From: Phoma sp. XZ068
Lineage: Eukaryota > Ascomycota > Dothideomycetes > Pleosporales > Didymellaceae
Length of the DNA stretch: 64,000 nucleotides
Assembly (NCBI GenBank): GCA_004835665.1
Contig: RBKR01000015.1
Location: 1,116,001 to 1,180,000 of the forward strand
Direction of reading: 5' to 3'
Shown here: in pieces, positions 52,966-63,255 of the stretch
How the letters are laid out: each line of letters begins with the position of its first letter
Position numbering within the stretch: the first letter of the stretch is position 1
Notes under the pieces: generated by a model
The model's input: the letters and a program-made list of their open reading frames with translations, nothing else
The model's database searches: none
Told to the model about the DNA's origin: nothing
Position numbers and translations under genes: made by a program

Positions 52966-53871
52966 ATGAAACGGTTATCCGGCCTCTTCTCGCCCCCCAA
53001 AACCGCCTTCCAGATCCTCTCAGACCTACACCTGGATCACGACTCACAATACCTGACCTTCCACATCCCCGTCAGCGCGCCCTACCTAATCCTCGCTGGC
53101 AACATTGGGCGCTTAATAGACTATGAATCCTACCTCTCCTTTCTGATTCGGCGGTGTAACCTGCACGAGAAGGTATTCTTGGTGCTCGGGTCCCTCGAGT
53201 TTCACGGCTTGGGCTGGATGGACGGGCTTCAATTAGCGCACAAGTTGGAGAAGGAGCCAGCAACGAAAGGCAGACTGGAAGTACTGTATGAGACGCGAAG
53301 CGAGGTGCCGGGGACGAATGTGGTGTTGCTGGGCGCTACGCTTTGGAGTAAGATCCCGGAGGGTGATGTGGCGGCTGTAATGAAGAAGATGCCTGAATTT
53401 GATGAGAAGACCGGAATTCAAGGGAGATGGAGTGTTGAGAAGCACAATGCTGAGCACAAGAGGGATTTGAGGTGGTTGAAGCAAGAAGTAGGGAAGGCGG
53501 CGAAGCCTGCTGTTGGGCCAGATGGGAAGCCAGTCTCTGGATTCGCGGCGACGTCGGAGGCGAAACAGTTGGTTGTGGTCACGGCGTTTGCACCGGACTT
53601 GCGGGATGCGCTGGATCCGTGGCAGATCGATGCACCGTGGTCGACGGCGTATGGGACAGATTTGCTCAATGGAGCTGAATGGGCCGCCGGCGTCAAGACA
53701 TGGATATGTGGCACGACTGGTCGAACATGCGAGTTCAAGAAGAATAACGTAACGGTGGTTAGCAACCAGAGGGGACGCGAGGGCGATCACGTCACGGGAC
53801 TGTTAAAGGACGGGTTGTCAGAAAAGCAAAAGGCTGGATTGTTTGATGTAATGAGAGTTGTCAGGGTGTGA
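52966..53871 (+). CDS. Metallophosphoesterase-fold protein, probably inactive
   Basis: 301 residues, one exon. The overall pattern follows the calcineurin-like phosphoesterases of fungi: FQILSDLHLDHDSQYLTF, YLILAGNIGRLIDYESYLSF, VFLVLGSLEFHGLGW and WICGTTGRTCEF. Only the first metal motif is intact (Asp20, His22). The GD motif has Asn46 for Asp, GNHE has become GSLE (75-78), the THH segment has become VVTAFAP (204-210), and GHTH has become GTTG (249-252). Almost every metal ligand is thus replaced, while the fold-defining hydrophobic blocks and full length remain and no stop or shift is present. It looks like a conserved pseudoenzyme rather than a decaying gene. What it binds is unknown. Confidence 0.8.
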   Translation: MKRLSGLFSPPKTAFQILSDLHLDHDSQYLTFHIPVSAPYLILAGNIGRLIDYESYLSFLIRRCNLHEKVFLVLGSLEFHGLGWMDGLQLAHKLEKEPATKGRLEVLYETRSEVPGTNVVLLGATLWSKIPEGDVAAVMKKMPEFDEKTGIQGRWSVEKHNAEHKRDLRWLKQEVGKAAKPAVGPDGKPVSGFAATSEAKQLVVVTAFAPDLRDALDPWQIDAPWSTAYGTDLLNGAEWAAGVKTWICGTTGRTCEFKKNNVTVVSNQRGREGDHVTGLLKDGLSEKQKAGLFDVMRVVRV

Positions 53872-54793
53872 TCAGCGATAAATGGTGATAATGCGAAGAA
53901 TGTTCTAACCAGTCCTTGTTTCTCTTGCTCACAGTAGCTTACCATCAGCATCGAATTTGACCTCCAGCACCCTGACCCCGAGCCGAGATATACACCTTCC
54001 ACACATGACATGTGAACAGGCGTGGCACCGGGATCTCGGCTTTGTCGCTTATAAATCTGATACCAGAACAGTTACAGCATTGCCTTACGAGATGACGGAC
54101 TTCAAGGCAGTTTAGTTTGTAGGTCCGAGTGTTATGTACCGTGTGTATGTATCGTTGATAACACCATATACAGATAATAGTTTCTCACTGTGACTATAAT
54201 GCTCGACCGTTTTTGATTCGCGACGTGAGCCCGTTTCTTTGATCTTCTTTCCTTTATTCCTTTGTACTTTGCGTTGGCCAGTTGAACGGGGTTTCCGTTG
54301 TCCTATGCCGTGGCCTCGGTCCTCGTGCGTGTCTTGCTGAAATGGTGCAATCACTTCTGGCTACCAGAAGGTTTTCGCATTTATTTTCGCGATTTGTAAA
54401 TCTTGCGTACATTTGGCATGATGCACTGCGCCCTATTGCACGGCAGATCCATGATTATGCTGTCTTGGAAACTGGATGACAAATGCTACGCCTCGGCATC
54501 TTCACAGCACGTCCAAATAGAGTGTGTTCGAAGTTTGGTCACCATCAAGGTTGATCGCTGGCCTTGGAGGTCGGAATCGACCAGGGTAGGCGACAATGGT
54601 AGGTCCTGTGACGTCGTGTCGCGTTCGTGCCTGCCTCCCTTCATAGAAACCCCGCTTTAGCTGACAAACCTCACCCAATCAGGTCACATTGGCATTTGAT
54701 CTGAAGGGCGTACACTCGCCTTCAAGAGCAGCTTCAATTCCTTTATTGATTGCTCAATTGATGTATCCCTAGCCTCTACTCTCACGATTAACA
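53872..54793. other. Intergenic region
   Basis: No gene supported; short frames only. Confidence 0.4.
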
Positions 54794-55945
54794 ATGACTT
54801 CGACAGACGACTCGACCGTCACGCTCACCTCGCACTGTTTGTGCAAAGCCAACACCTTTACGGCCCAAGTACCGAGATCGAATCTTCCTCTTCAAGCGAC
54901 AATCTGCCATTGCTGGTCCTGCAGACATGTCACCGGGTCTCTTTACACAGCAGACGCGCGCTGGCCAGAGCCACGAGCCAATGTTGACGTGTCGAAGTTG
55001 AAGGCATACTCTTTCTCGCCCCGTCTCAACTTGCTCTTTTGCCCAACATGTTCGACGCCCATGTTCTGGGAGTCGCCTCAAGAGCTAGAACGTCCACTTG
55101 GAGTGCTTACTGGAACTTTGACGAACACTGAAGTAACAACAGTCAAGTTCATTGAGCAGGGCTTCGTTGGTGACACGATTGACGGAGGGGCAAGTGTTTG
55201 GCTGAAGCATCCGAATGCAGACGGCGCAGAATACCGGCGCTTTAAACTTGCACCAGATAGCAGCGCGTCGGACAACACCTTGCCACGAGATTGGCCTCAA
55301 GCAAACGAGCTCACAGGCTATGAGAAGAAAGTGGGAGAGTCAATCGCCGTTCGCTGCAAGTGCAAGGGCGTCGACTTCGTTCTGCAACGCGGTGACTATT
55401 CGGGTCTGCACAAAGACCAACTTCCTTGGAACATCGACCCAGAGACACACAAGCTCTTGACCGCTTTCTGTGGGTGTGACTCCTGCAGACTTCAGGGTGG
55501 CATTGACATTTGGCATTGGTCTTTCTTTGACATCAACCATCTGTCTGGCCACCAGAAAGACGCCCCATTCCCAAAATCAGCTCAACAGCTCAAGTCATTC
55601 ATTGACAAGAAGGACCCTGTCATTGGAAGTCTAGCCTATTATGCCTCTGCGACTAAAGCTGGTGTGTTGCGCTTCTTCTGCAGTACCTGTTCGGCTACCG
55701 TCTTCTGGGGTGGCAATGAGAGCCCTGAGATGTTGGACGTCTCGGTTGGCCTGCTTGACGCCCCAGATGGCGCTCGAGCGGAGGGTTTCTTGTCGTGGAC
55801 CTTTGGGAAAATTGATTTCCAGGCCGATGCAGATGGTGGCTGGCGAGCTTCGCATTTTGAGCAGGTACAGAAGGAAGCTGAGAAGTGGAGGATTGCGAGG
55901 GGTTATCCGAAGAACTGGAGGAGGATCATCGATGATGAGCAGTAG
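54794..55945 (+). CDS. Tandem CENP-V/GFA-domain protein
   Basis: 383 residues, one exon. GFA (glutathione-dependent formaldehyde-activating)/CENP-V domains are zinc-binding, cysteine-rich folds; some act in glutathione adduct chemistry, many have no known role. Domain one has HCLCKANTF, ICHCWSCRHVTGS and LLFCPTCSTPMFWE. Domain two has VRCKCKGVDFVL, FCGCDSCRLQGG and FFCSTCSATVFWGG. Each has the paired CxC/CxxC layout of a structural plus a catalytic zinc site, so both may bind metal. The C-terminus is a charged helix ending NWRRIIDDEQ. There is no signal peptide, so it is probably cytosolic. The duplication is common in fungal members. Confidence 0.9.
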   Translation: MTSTDDSTVTLTSHCLCKANTFTAQVPRSNLPLQATICHCWSCRHVTGSLYTADARWPEPRANVDVSKLKAYSFSPRLNLLFCPTCSTPMFWESPQELERPLGVLTGTLTNTEVTTVKFIEQGFVGDTIDGGASVWLKHPNADGAEYRRFKLAPDSSASDNTLPRDWPQANELTGYEKKVGESIAVRCKCKGVDFVLQRGDYSGLHKDQLPWNIDPETHKLLTAFCGCDSCRLQGGIDIWHWSFFDINHLSGHQKDAPFPKSAQQLKSFIDKKDPVIGSLAYYASATKAGVLRFFCSTCSATVFWGGNESPEMLDVSVGLLDAPDGARAEGFLSWTFGKIDFQADADGGWRASHFEQVQKEAEKWRIARGYPKNWRRIIDDEQ

Positions 55946-58936
55946 TCACCATGGAGGAGTGAAGGGCGCATTATCTTGACATTGGCATACGGATATTGTC
56001 AATGGCGCTCTGAGCGATCGATTAGGTTCACAATGGTGGAAGAGCCAGGCGCGAGCTCACATTGCAAACGCTGATGAGCTGAAGGGCGTAAGAACAGCCT
56101 TAAAACCGGGTTATATCGTAACAATGCTTCTTTATGTCGATCATCACCCTTGGTGCCTGCCCCTAAATGTTGACCCGCACGTGTTTTCGCGTTTTGAACG
56201 CGTTTCCGAAGCTTTGTGGTCTGCGATGCAATCAATTTTCGAGGAGGTGTCCCCTGATCTATCCTACAGTCGAGGCTGCTGAAATCCCATACTGAGCGGA
56301 CGTTTACACCGCGAGCTTCTGAACAATGTCGTTATTGCCTTCTGCTGCTGTAGCTGCCACGAATGCAGTGCGACGCGGTGAACCGCGCCCCATTGTTTTT
56401 TCGCCTCACCTCAGGCCCATGTCATAGCCATTGCTGGGTATCGAATGCAAGATCGTACCTGTCCTAGGAAGGTAGTCGGGTCATGCAAAACTTCTGTGCA
56501 CGTCTTTGCAGCGCCTTCGTTGTGGTGAGGGTGTTCTCGTGGTGGTGGGAATGGCCTCGTTGGAGAGCTTCGGCGCTAGCTTCTCGTCCTCGACTTCCTC
56601 CTCCTCCCCTCCTTCCTCCTTCCCCACACGACTTCATCACGTCCACATCCTGCGATACCGCCGACTTTTCTGCTCGCTGTTCTTGGTTATGAGGCTCTCA
56701 CAAACTCTCAGGCGCTCTCATGGGTCTACCTCCCTGACTATCCAAGGGTCTTGACCAACTCACCGTCGCAGCCCCAGCGACGACCCACAACCACGCCCAG
56801 AGCGAAATGCACGCCCACCTTACGAGTCGGCGATGAGACTCAATTGGCTTTGCTGCTCATGGAATGATCGTGCAGCTTCAGGCCGCTGACGTCTCAGTCT
56901 CGTTCGTGTACCTTGACGGTCATGTAGCTTCTGCGGAGCTGTCCATGCCCGCCTCACGGAAGCACCGCGCCTTCTGCCGTACCACGAGCTGCCAACGAAC
57001 TGACAGTGGCGTTTCATCTGCTGTCCTCTAGAGGCTCACATCGTTTTCGATCGCTGACCGTTGCCTGTGGGTAACCTGTTGGCGGGGCAGCGTCGAACGC
57101 GGACGTCTGTACGCCCACGACCAGCAACGGTACTATACCACCAAGATGATTGAGGGAGGACCTCAGCCAAAGGATTGCCACTTTTCACAACTGGCTGTAT
57201 TCTTGCGCCTTTGAATGTCGCGTCGTTGACATTAATGTTTCGCCTCGCGCGAGCTGATTGAGGAGCTCGCAAGTGGTAAGCCACGATCTAGGTCGTGAAC
57301 TCCCGGTTGAGAACATGACTGACATACCCTAGAAGGAATCATAAGAGCTTGCATCGATGTGCTTTTTGTCCCGCCGAGCTAGAGCTTCTGTGCGCCGGCG
57401 CTGCATCCGGCTCTCGAGCGGTACCGCCATTGCCAGCTGCAACGCACCACGCTCGATCACATGAAACCAACAACATACCTCAGCCATAGCCTGACGATGA
57501 CATAAATCGAACGTCGCTCTTTTCTGGGCCGCCATCTGTCTGACAAGACTGCACGCGACCTACGCGGCATGTGGACGTTGAGACAACACCCTGACGCTCT
57601 CACACCTGTTTGTCGATGTTCCAGCCTCGCCGTGTGGCATCGTACATTAGCGGCATGGAAACATAAGTGGGAGTTCGTCGTCATCCCACAGCTGAAACCC
57701 CAAGGTGAGCTCGAGATCCACGTTACGGCTCTCCTGAACCCAGCGCGGAGATATGATTCGCTCCGGTGTATTGACGTCAGCCGCGACGCCATTGTACTGG
57801 CGTGAGGCGTCAGCTCCGTTGCCTGCACTCCACCGAGACTGCGATGTCTCATGAAGAGGCATGGAACGGCATGCAACCGTCGGAACCCTTGTCATTGCTG
57901 ATCGAGAGCGGAATGAGCAGCGTATCGACCCAGGCTATCCTTGCCTGCGGACCGAGCAATACTAATCCACCGAGCCTTGTCCTTTGGCATGTGTGAGAGG
58001 ATGAGTATGATTCCCGTCTCCTTCAGTTTCTCTCTCCTTGCCTATCTTCTTTTCCTGCTTCATTGATTCGTTCGCTGCCTCCTTTGTTCCTTCAACCATG
58101 CGTCTTCTTCCCTTCCCTCCCCGTCTCTTTCTTCAGTCCAGTCCTTTCACACCTTGCGTCTTTGGCCTGGTTCTTGTTCTTCACCAAATTCTTTCGTTTC
58201 TGTCCGTCTGCATCACCCGTCGAATTCGTCCCATTCGCCCCATTCACCCCGTCACCCCGTCACCCCGCTCACCCCATTCACCCTACTTCTTGTGTTTTTC
58301 GTATGCCCTTGGAGTCGCCGCACGTTGCTACACAGCCCGAGACACCGTATCCCACTCCATGTGTAGTTTGCAAAACCTTTTCATCATGATATTGCGTCCT
58401 CGCAACCATTCTTCTTGTTAGCTACAGTACTCGCTCAGACGCTCGCTATGGTGATATAAGCGGGGAAGATCGCCACAAGGCACTATACGTGTTCTTTGCA
58501 CCTCGTAAGCCCCGCTGTACACGATCTCCAGATTACTGGATTCGGGCCGATGCTACCATTGATATTCTTACAGGTCAGGGCGGCGGTCTATGCGCGCTCC
58601 ACTCATGCTACTTGGGCCAATAGGCTTGATAGAGGCGCAGAGTGTTGTTGGTGACATCGTGGCGAGTGTTACTTTAATTTCAGAGTGCGGTCCGTATGTG
58701 CTGGCAATGCACAGCGGTGTGGAGGTACTCGGCATGGGAAGTTCGGGGTGGATGTCTTGTGGCCTCGTTGTACACGCGTTCGACGTTGCTCGCAGCTGAT
58801 ACTGTCAGTACTGCGTTGCAACCAGAGACATACTTGCGAATCACCTGCTCGATGTCCAATGTGGTGCTAGAAAGCTTACCTTTGTGCCAGCTGCTTGCTG
58901 CAGGTGCCCGCTGTACCCACCGGCAAGCAAACAACC
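55946..58936. other. Gene-poor 3-kb region
   Basis: No convincing gene. Frames at 56483, 57457 and 58038 have poor composition. A C-rich tandem repeat lies at 58229-58284. Confidence 0.4.
58229..58284. repeat. C-rich degenerate tandem repeat, 8-9-bp unit
   Basis: Units CCCCATTCA and CCCCGTCA (or close variants) alternate about six times. An accidental frame through it gives Pro/His-rich protein. Confidence 0.75.
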
Positions 58937-59317
58937 TCAGCGAGGGCGCTGGGGACAGTCTTTCGCTGACCGTGAGGCAGCATTACTGGCTCGTACCCAG
59001 TCGTAGAAAGTCTGCGGGCGGTTCTCGAGGTGCATGCGCGTGTTGGCGTCGATATGAGGTCCTGGAAGCGCGGGGCCATCGTCTTCGGCTTCTTGCTGAG
59101 CTTCGTCGCCAATAGGAGGCGGGCGAGACTTGCGCTTGCTGCAGTGGCATATCGCGATCGCGACAATGAGCAACAGCAGTAGGAAAAAGAATCCATCTCT
59201 GGTGGCTGATGCAGCACGCAAGCTGTTGTCGGGCTTGCGGTGAAGCGGGTCGCTGCGCCTGAGACAATCCGCCTTGCCTGCCGTGGCCTCAAAGTGTGTC
59301 TGCTGTGGAATCGTCAT
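58937..59317 (-). CDS. Small single-pass membrane protein, hypothetical
   Basis: From the ATG at 59317 the frame gives 126 residues. A polar N-terminus (MTIPQQTHFEATAGK) leads to a transmembrane helix at 42-58, FFFLLLLLIVAIAICHC, then a basic KRKSRPPP stop-transfer and a tail ending SAKDCPQRPR. The upstream sequence resembles an A/C-rich fungal 5' leader. No family recognised. The topology resembles that of the protein at 26905, but I see no sequence similarity. Confidence 0.45.
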   Translation of the reverse strand: MTIPQQTHFEATAGKADCLRRSDPLHRKPDNSLRAASATRDGFFFLLLLLIVAIAICHCSKRKSRPPPIGDEAQQEAEDDGPALPGPHIDANTRMHLENRPQTFYDWVRASNAASRSAKDCPQRPR

Positions 59318-59530
59318 TCTGAAGAGCTCACGGTTGTTGCTCGCGTTCGTTTTTGATGCTGGTGTGATTCGTGTTAGTTGGTGGTGTGGTGGTGGGATGT
59401 GGAGCTGGAGAGGAAATGACAACACATGGTCGAGCATCACCAGCATGAACATGGGATGTCTGACCCTGCGCGACTGCACAGATTGCTCTTCCCCCCGCAG
59501 TTAGCACTTACGAGCTCAACTAACCTGCAG

Positions 59531-59877
59531 CCAAATCATCAAAGATCAGACCGGCGGCGTCCATTGTATCAAGTGTCAGTACAACAAACGAAGACATTAT
59601 AGGGAGAGTAGTTCTGCAACAATTAGGCCTTGCATTCAAGGCTCTTGAATCTGCTCTGAACAAGATGACCAAACGAGATCCCTTCGTTTGCAAATACCAC
59701 GACGTCGTGATCACCCTACAACTTCAGGACTGGCACATGCGAGCATCTGGCTTGGCTAGAGATACCAGTGAACCGAAGACTTTGTTCAAGATCATGTACT
59801 GCTTCCTTCATGGCTGTCGGCAGCGCACTATTCCTGGGAGCGTACAGCACGCTGCAGACAACGAGGATAGTTGGTAG
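59531..59877 (+). CDS. Coding-like exon of an unrecognised gene
   Basis: After an acceptor with a good branch site (CTAACCTGCAG) the plus strand is open from 59531 to a stop at 59877. It reads IVSSVSTTNEDIIGRVVLQQ, LGLAFKALESALNKMTKRDP and YHDVVITLQLQDWHMRASGL. These pieces look like folded protein. An internal ATG exists at 59665. I could not find a first exon, and a donor near 59790 may shorten the 3' end. The 59317 gene is upstream on the other strand. Confidence 0.3.
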
Positions 59878-60075
59878 CAGCACCGCTGGCGGAGAGCTTT
59901 CTGGTGCACACGATACCTTATGCATACCTACGATACTACGCAAATGACTACTCTCGATAGTTTGAACACTTCATTGCAGGCTGGCGCCAAGCGCTACGAA
60001 TTCGGGTCTGAGGTTGGAAGAGGCAGTATGATGGTATTACAAAGGTATCTACAGAAACGCTTTCGAAGGATCAGT

Positions 60076-61054
60076 TCAGTCGTCGAAAAGCTCAGACAGC
60101 CCAAATGGCCAAACACTACGGTCGTAGCTGCGCATGCATGTTTGGTGGCCAGCACCATCGCAATCCCGCACAAGATCTTGAAGCTGCTCCAAGAACGTTG
60201 CGTCCGGACCATAGCATATTTGCTCAAGCTTGCGCCGTAGCACTTCCAACTCTCTCGCCACTTCGGCAAGGATCGTGTCTCTTGCCTCTTGGAAGCGCTC
60301 TGCGCTCAACGTCAAGAGAACCTCAATACCGCCCACAGCCTCCAGCTCTCTCGCCATCACATTATTCGTGATGCGAATTACCGAGGAGTTCCTGCTCTCG
60401 CTCCAAACATCCTCTTCAGACTGTGTCCATTCCTCGAAGCTTCGCCCGAACGCTTGTGGCCCGGTCACAGATCTCTCGTCGAGCACTTTCTCCGCCACGT
60501 ATTCGCGGTAGGTGTCGATACCGTTATCGAAAGAGTATTGAGCGTATGATGCGTCTGCGATGATTCGTTCTTCCTTTTTCCTCGGGGCAAAGGCAAGGAC
60601 CGTGTGCCAGTAATCGGTTCTTGTGGGCGTGATTTGGCCAACCTGGTACAGCTTGACTTCGTGGACGGGCTTCGGATCGGTAAACGTGACCTCCACGATA
60701 TCGAAGTTAAAGCCTACAGTCATCAGTAAGAGCAGCAATAACGAGAACCAGCTCTGAATGAATACCTTCGGCGCAGTAGGCCAGCCAAACGGAGTTGAAG
60801 ACGACAGCGGAAACACATTTGTTGACGCTGAGAACGGTCTTCTTCGTGCTCTCGCTCACATTTGCTCCGAAGAGCGGTACCTCCTCTACTGGCTTTCGGC
60901 ACGTCTGGACGTCCAGCCTCAGCTTGCCATTCGCCATCAGGCAGTGATTGACAAGGCACTCCCAGTGCACAGCTCGAAACTGCTCAATCGCAACGCCATT
61001 GTACAGGCTCGCAAGTCGGCGCATGTCTCTGCTCATATCTCGAGAGTCGCTCAT
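60076..61054 (-). CDS. Hypothetical protein with C-terminal helical region
   Basis: Two exons, 61054-60766 and 60713-60076, with a 52-nt intron and matching phase; 308 residues. The join gives WLAYCAEGFNFDIVEVTFTD, which reads smoothly. The first half has three or four cysteines and no signal peptide. The second half contains KPVHEVKLYQVGQITPTRTD and a long amphipathic helix, AERFQEARDTILAEVARELE, continuing VLRRKLEQICYG. I do not recognise the family. The first ATG (MSDSRDMSRDM) was used; more ATGs follow within ten codons. Confidence 0.6.
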
Positions 61055-61797
61055 GTTGTCGATCTGAAGGTTTTTGCTGGTGCTGAGCGCTTTCTGTTGC
61101 TGTGAAGGTAATAGTGGTGAGGTTTTGGGAAGGTCTTGGCGCGAGGCTGAAGTTGACTTAGTGCCGAATTTGCAGCATTTGGCCTGCAAACGAGCTTCAC
61201 AGGAACCTGACGACGCATTCTAAGAAGATGAATCGCTAAGACTATTGGTATTTGCATCGTGGGCATCACGCTGGATTGCAAGATTTCCTCGTTTGGCACA
61301 AAAGGGGAATTCGCATTTCTGGGTCAAACACTTCGAATGCACGGGGAATCTACTCTACAACTCGTAAATACGGCCTTCACGCATCCAAAATCTCCATGTA
61401 ATTGTGCTTGAGCAATTATGTAACGACCAGATTGCCGTGCCCCTGGGCTTGGTCCAGTGTATCCTCATACAAGTCTTCGGCGTAAGCCACATGTCCAACC
61501 AGATCTCGTCCAAGCTTAACGAGGCATCCGAGGCTTCTTGCGCACACTTATCACAAGTTTATCTTCTGTTGTCCTCCAATCGACATGGCTTGCCTCCTGG
61601 GCCGTCCATTGTTCGTGTCCTCTTCGTAGGCCGCGGTGGTGGCGCACTACAGCCATTCAGTTCAGCGTGCTGCTGTATCAGCTTGAGTATCTGTATCATG
61701 CCCAGTCCTACGGTCCTATATCTTTCTGTGTCTTATGCCAAATATGTGTACCCGTGGCCCATGCTTCGGTTGCTCGTTGGTGTGCAATCGACGGCAG

Positions 61798-62222
61798 TCA
61801 GCGCAATTCTGCAGGCTCGGTGTGCGGGCGATAATGAGGTGCGTCGGGATCGAGGAGACGGTCGCCGAGCCAGGAGAAGACTGAATATAGTTTGCCACTC
61901 GCATGCGTTTGAGGATATGTTGCCGTTCGGGCTGTGTTGATGGCGGTGATGCCGGTTGTCTGCTTCTTCGATCTACAAAGTCCCTAGGGCCATCAGTGTT
62001 TGTCAGGAGAGCAGGTGGGATGTAGTCATCTTCCGCAACGAAGGTGAGCACACCGGCAAGAAGGCCTACTGCATAAGGGAATCTCTTGAAAGAGTACTTG
62101 GCTTCCTTTAGACTGTGTGACACGTTTTCTGGGACGCTGATGTGCCCTGATAAAACCCTCTCAATCTCATGCTGCGATGTGATGAGTGCGCTGCGCCGAA
62201 TGTGTACCGTATCTGTAGCCAT
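61798..62222 (-). CDS. Possible small spliced gene, hypothetical
   Basis: From ATG 62222 the frame reads MATDTVHIRRSALITSQHEI and SLKEAKYSFKRFPYAVGLLA. Downstream, a different frame that looks coding reads GKLYSVFSWLGDRLLDPDAP and stops after TEPAELR at 61798. A GTGTGC donor and an ACACAG acceptor would join the two in phase through an intron of about 125 nt. An unspliced reading also exists to 61716. The model is uncertain and the family is unknown. Confidence 0.3.
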
Positions 62223-62872
62223 GCCGCCTCCAAGAGGAATAGTATGTTTAAGAGTTCTTCGGGGCGAGTAAGGTCGCGGCTCCTTGGTATCGCCTGATGC
62301 AGCAGAGGTGTGTCGTGTCGTATCCGCGAGAGGTCACTGGAGCGCGACAGGGATCTGGATACGACACAGTTTGTCTCATATCTATCGCTTGATGTAGAGA
62401 GGTAAGTTAGATCAAGAAACGCCAGTGTAAAGAAGAGACTCGATCAACTGCGTGGTAGGTTGATGCTGTGGAGTGCAGCTTTGGTGATGGTGCAGCTTTG
62501 GGAAAATCGCCGAAGTCCGCACGGGCAATTCTTTACAGAAGCTATGCTGCAGACTCGCACCGCTTACAGAACAGTTTTCAGTACGGCGGAGCTGGTATGT
62601 TGCAGCTCGTAGTCACAACGATGTCTCAGGATGCACGGGAAGCATAGGGCGGTTGGAGATAATCAGGGTAATAATGTTTACTGCTCTACTCAAGAAGCCC
62701 ATGCTTGTAGACTACAATTCCACGAAAGCCTGCTTTCTCTCCTCTCGTGTCTTCCGACCTTCCCTAGACTTCTTGTATCATCACGTCAGACGCAGAGCAG
62801 GGCGGCTCCTGGAGGTGTTCAAGTCTCAGTACGCTGTCTTTCGTGCAGCTCAATACTACAGCGACGGCTCTG

Positions 62873-63113
62873 TCAGGTCTGGAGTGTGGGAAGCAAGAGA
62901 CAGAAATGAACTTACGTGCTTCCAGCTACCTGGCTCTCCTCGTTGTCGAGATCTTCTCGTTTCCTGGAGCGATGCAGTCCCCTTCGGCCGCGTACGAACT
63001 GCTTGTGTCAGACGGCGTCAAACAAGAAGTTTGCTTGTACGAACCATGAAGACATGGACGAATCCGGCTCCCAGCAATTGAACGAGATCTTTAACCATGG
63101 TGAGAATGGTCAT
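62873..63113 (-). CDS. Very small candidate gene with hydrophobic N-terminus
   Basis: MTILTMVKDLVQLLGAGFVH starts at 63113. A GTACAA..GCAG intron and a GTAAGT..CCAG intron, both around 40 nt, would give a basic tail (ETRRSRQRGEPGSWKH). Both introns are short for this genome. It is weakly supported. Confidence 0.18.
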
Positions 63114-63255
63114 ACTGCTTTCTGATAGCATCAAAGAAGAGGTCTGTAGGAGTCAGTGAAGAGACAAGGTGAGTGTAAGCCGGCGGGCCACAGACGGGGG
63201 CAGGGATTAGTGGTGCGTCTGCTTTACTTTGGCATTTCCGCTTCAATTCGACTTA

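Noticed and set aside
58038..58421. 127-residue frame with hydrophobic and Pro/His-rich stretches
   Set aside because: It is driven by pyrimidine-rich DNA and the C-rich tandem repeat; no conserved-looking segment.
62655..62685. Sequence resembling the I-SceI homing site
   Set aside because: Core similarity carries an inserted base and there is no intein or group I intron nearby; coincidence is the simplest reading.
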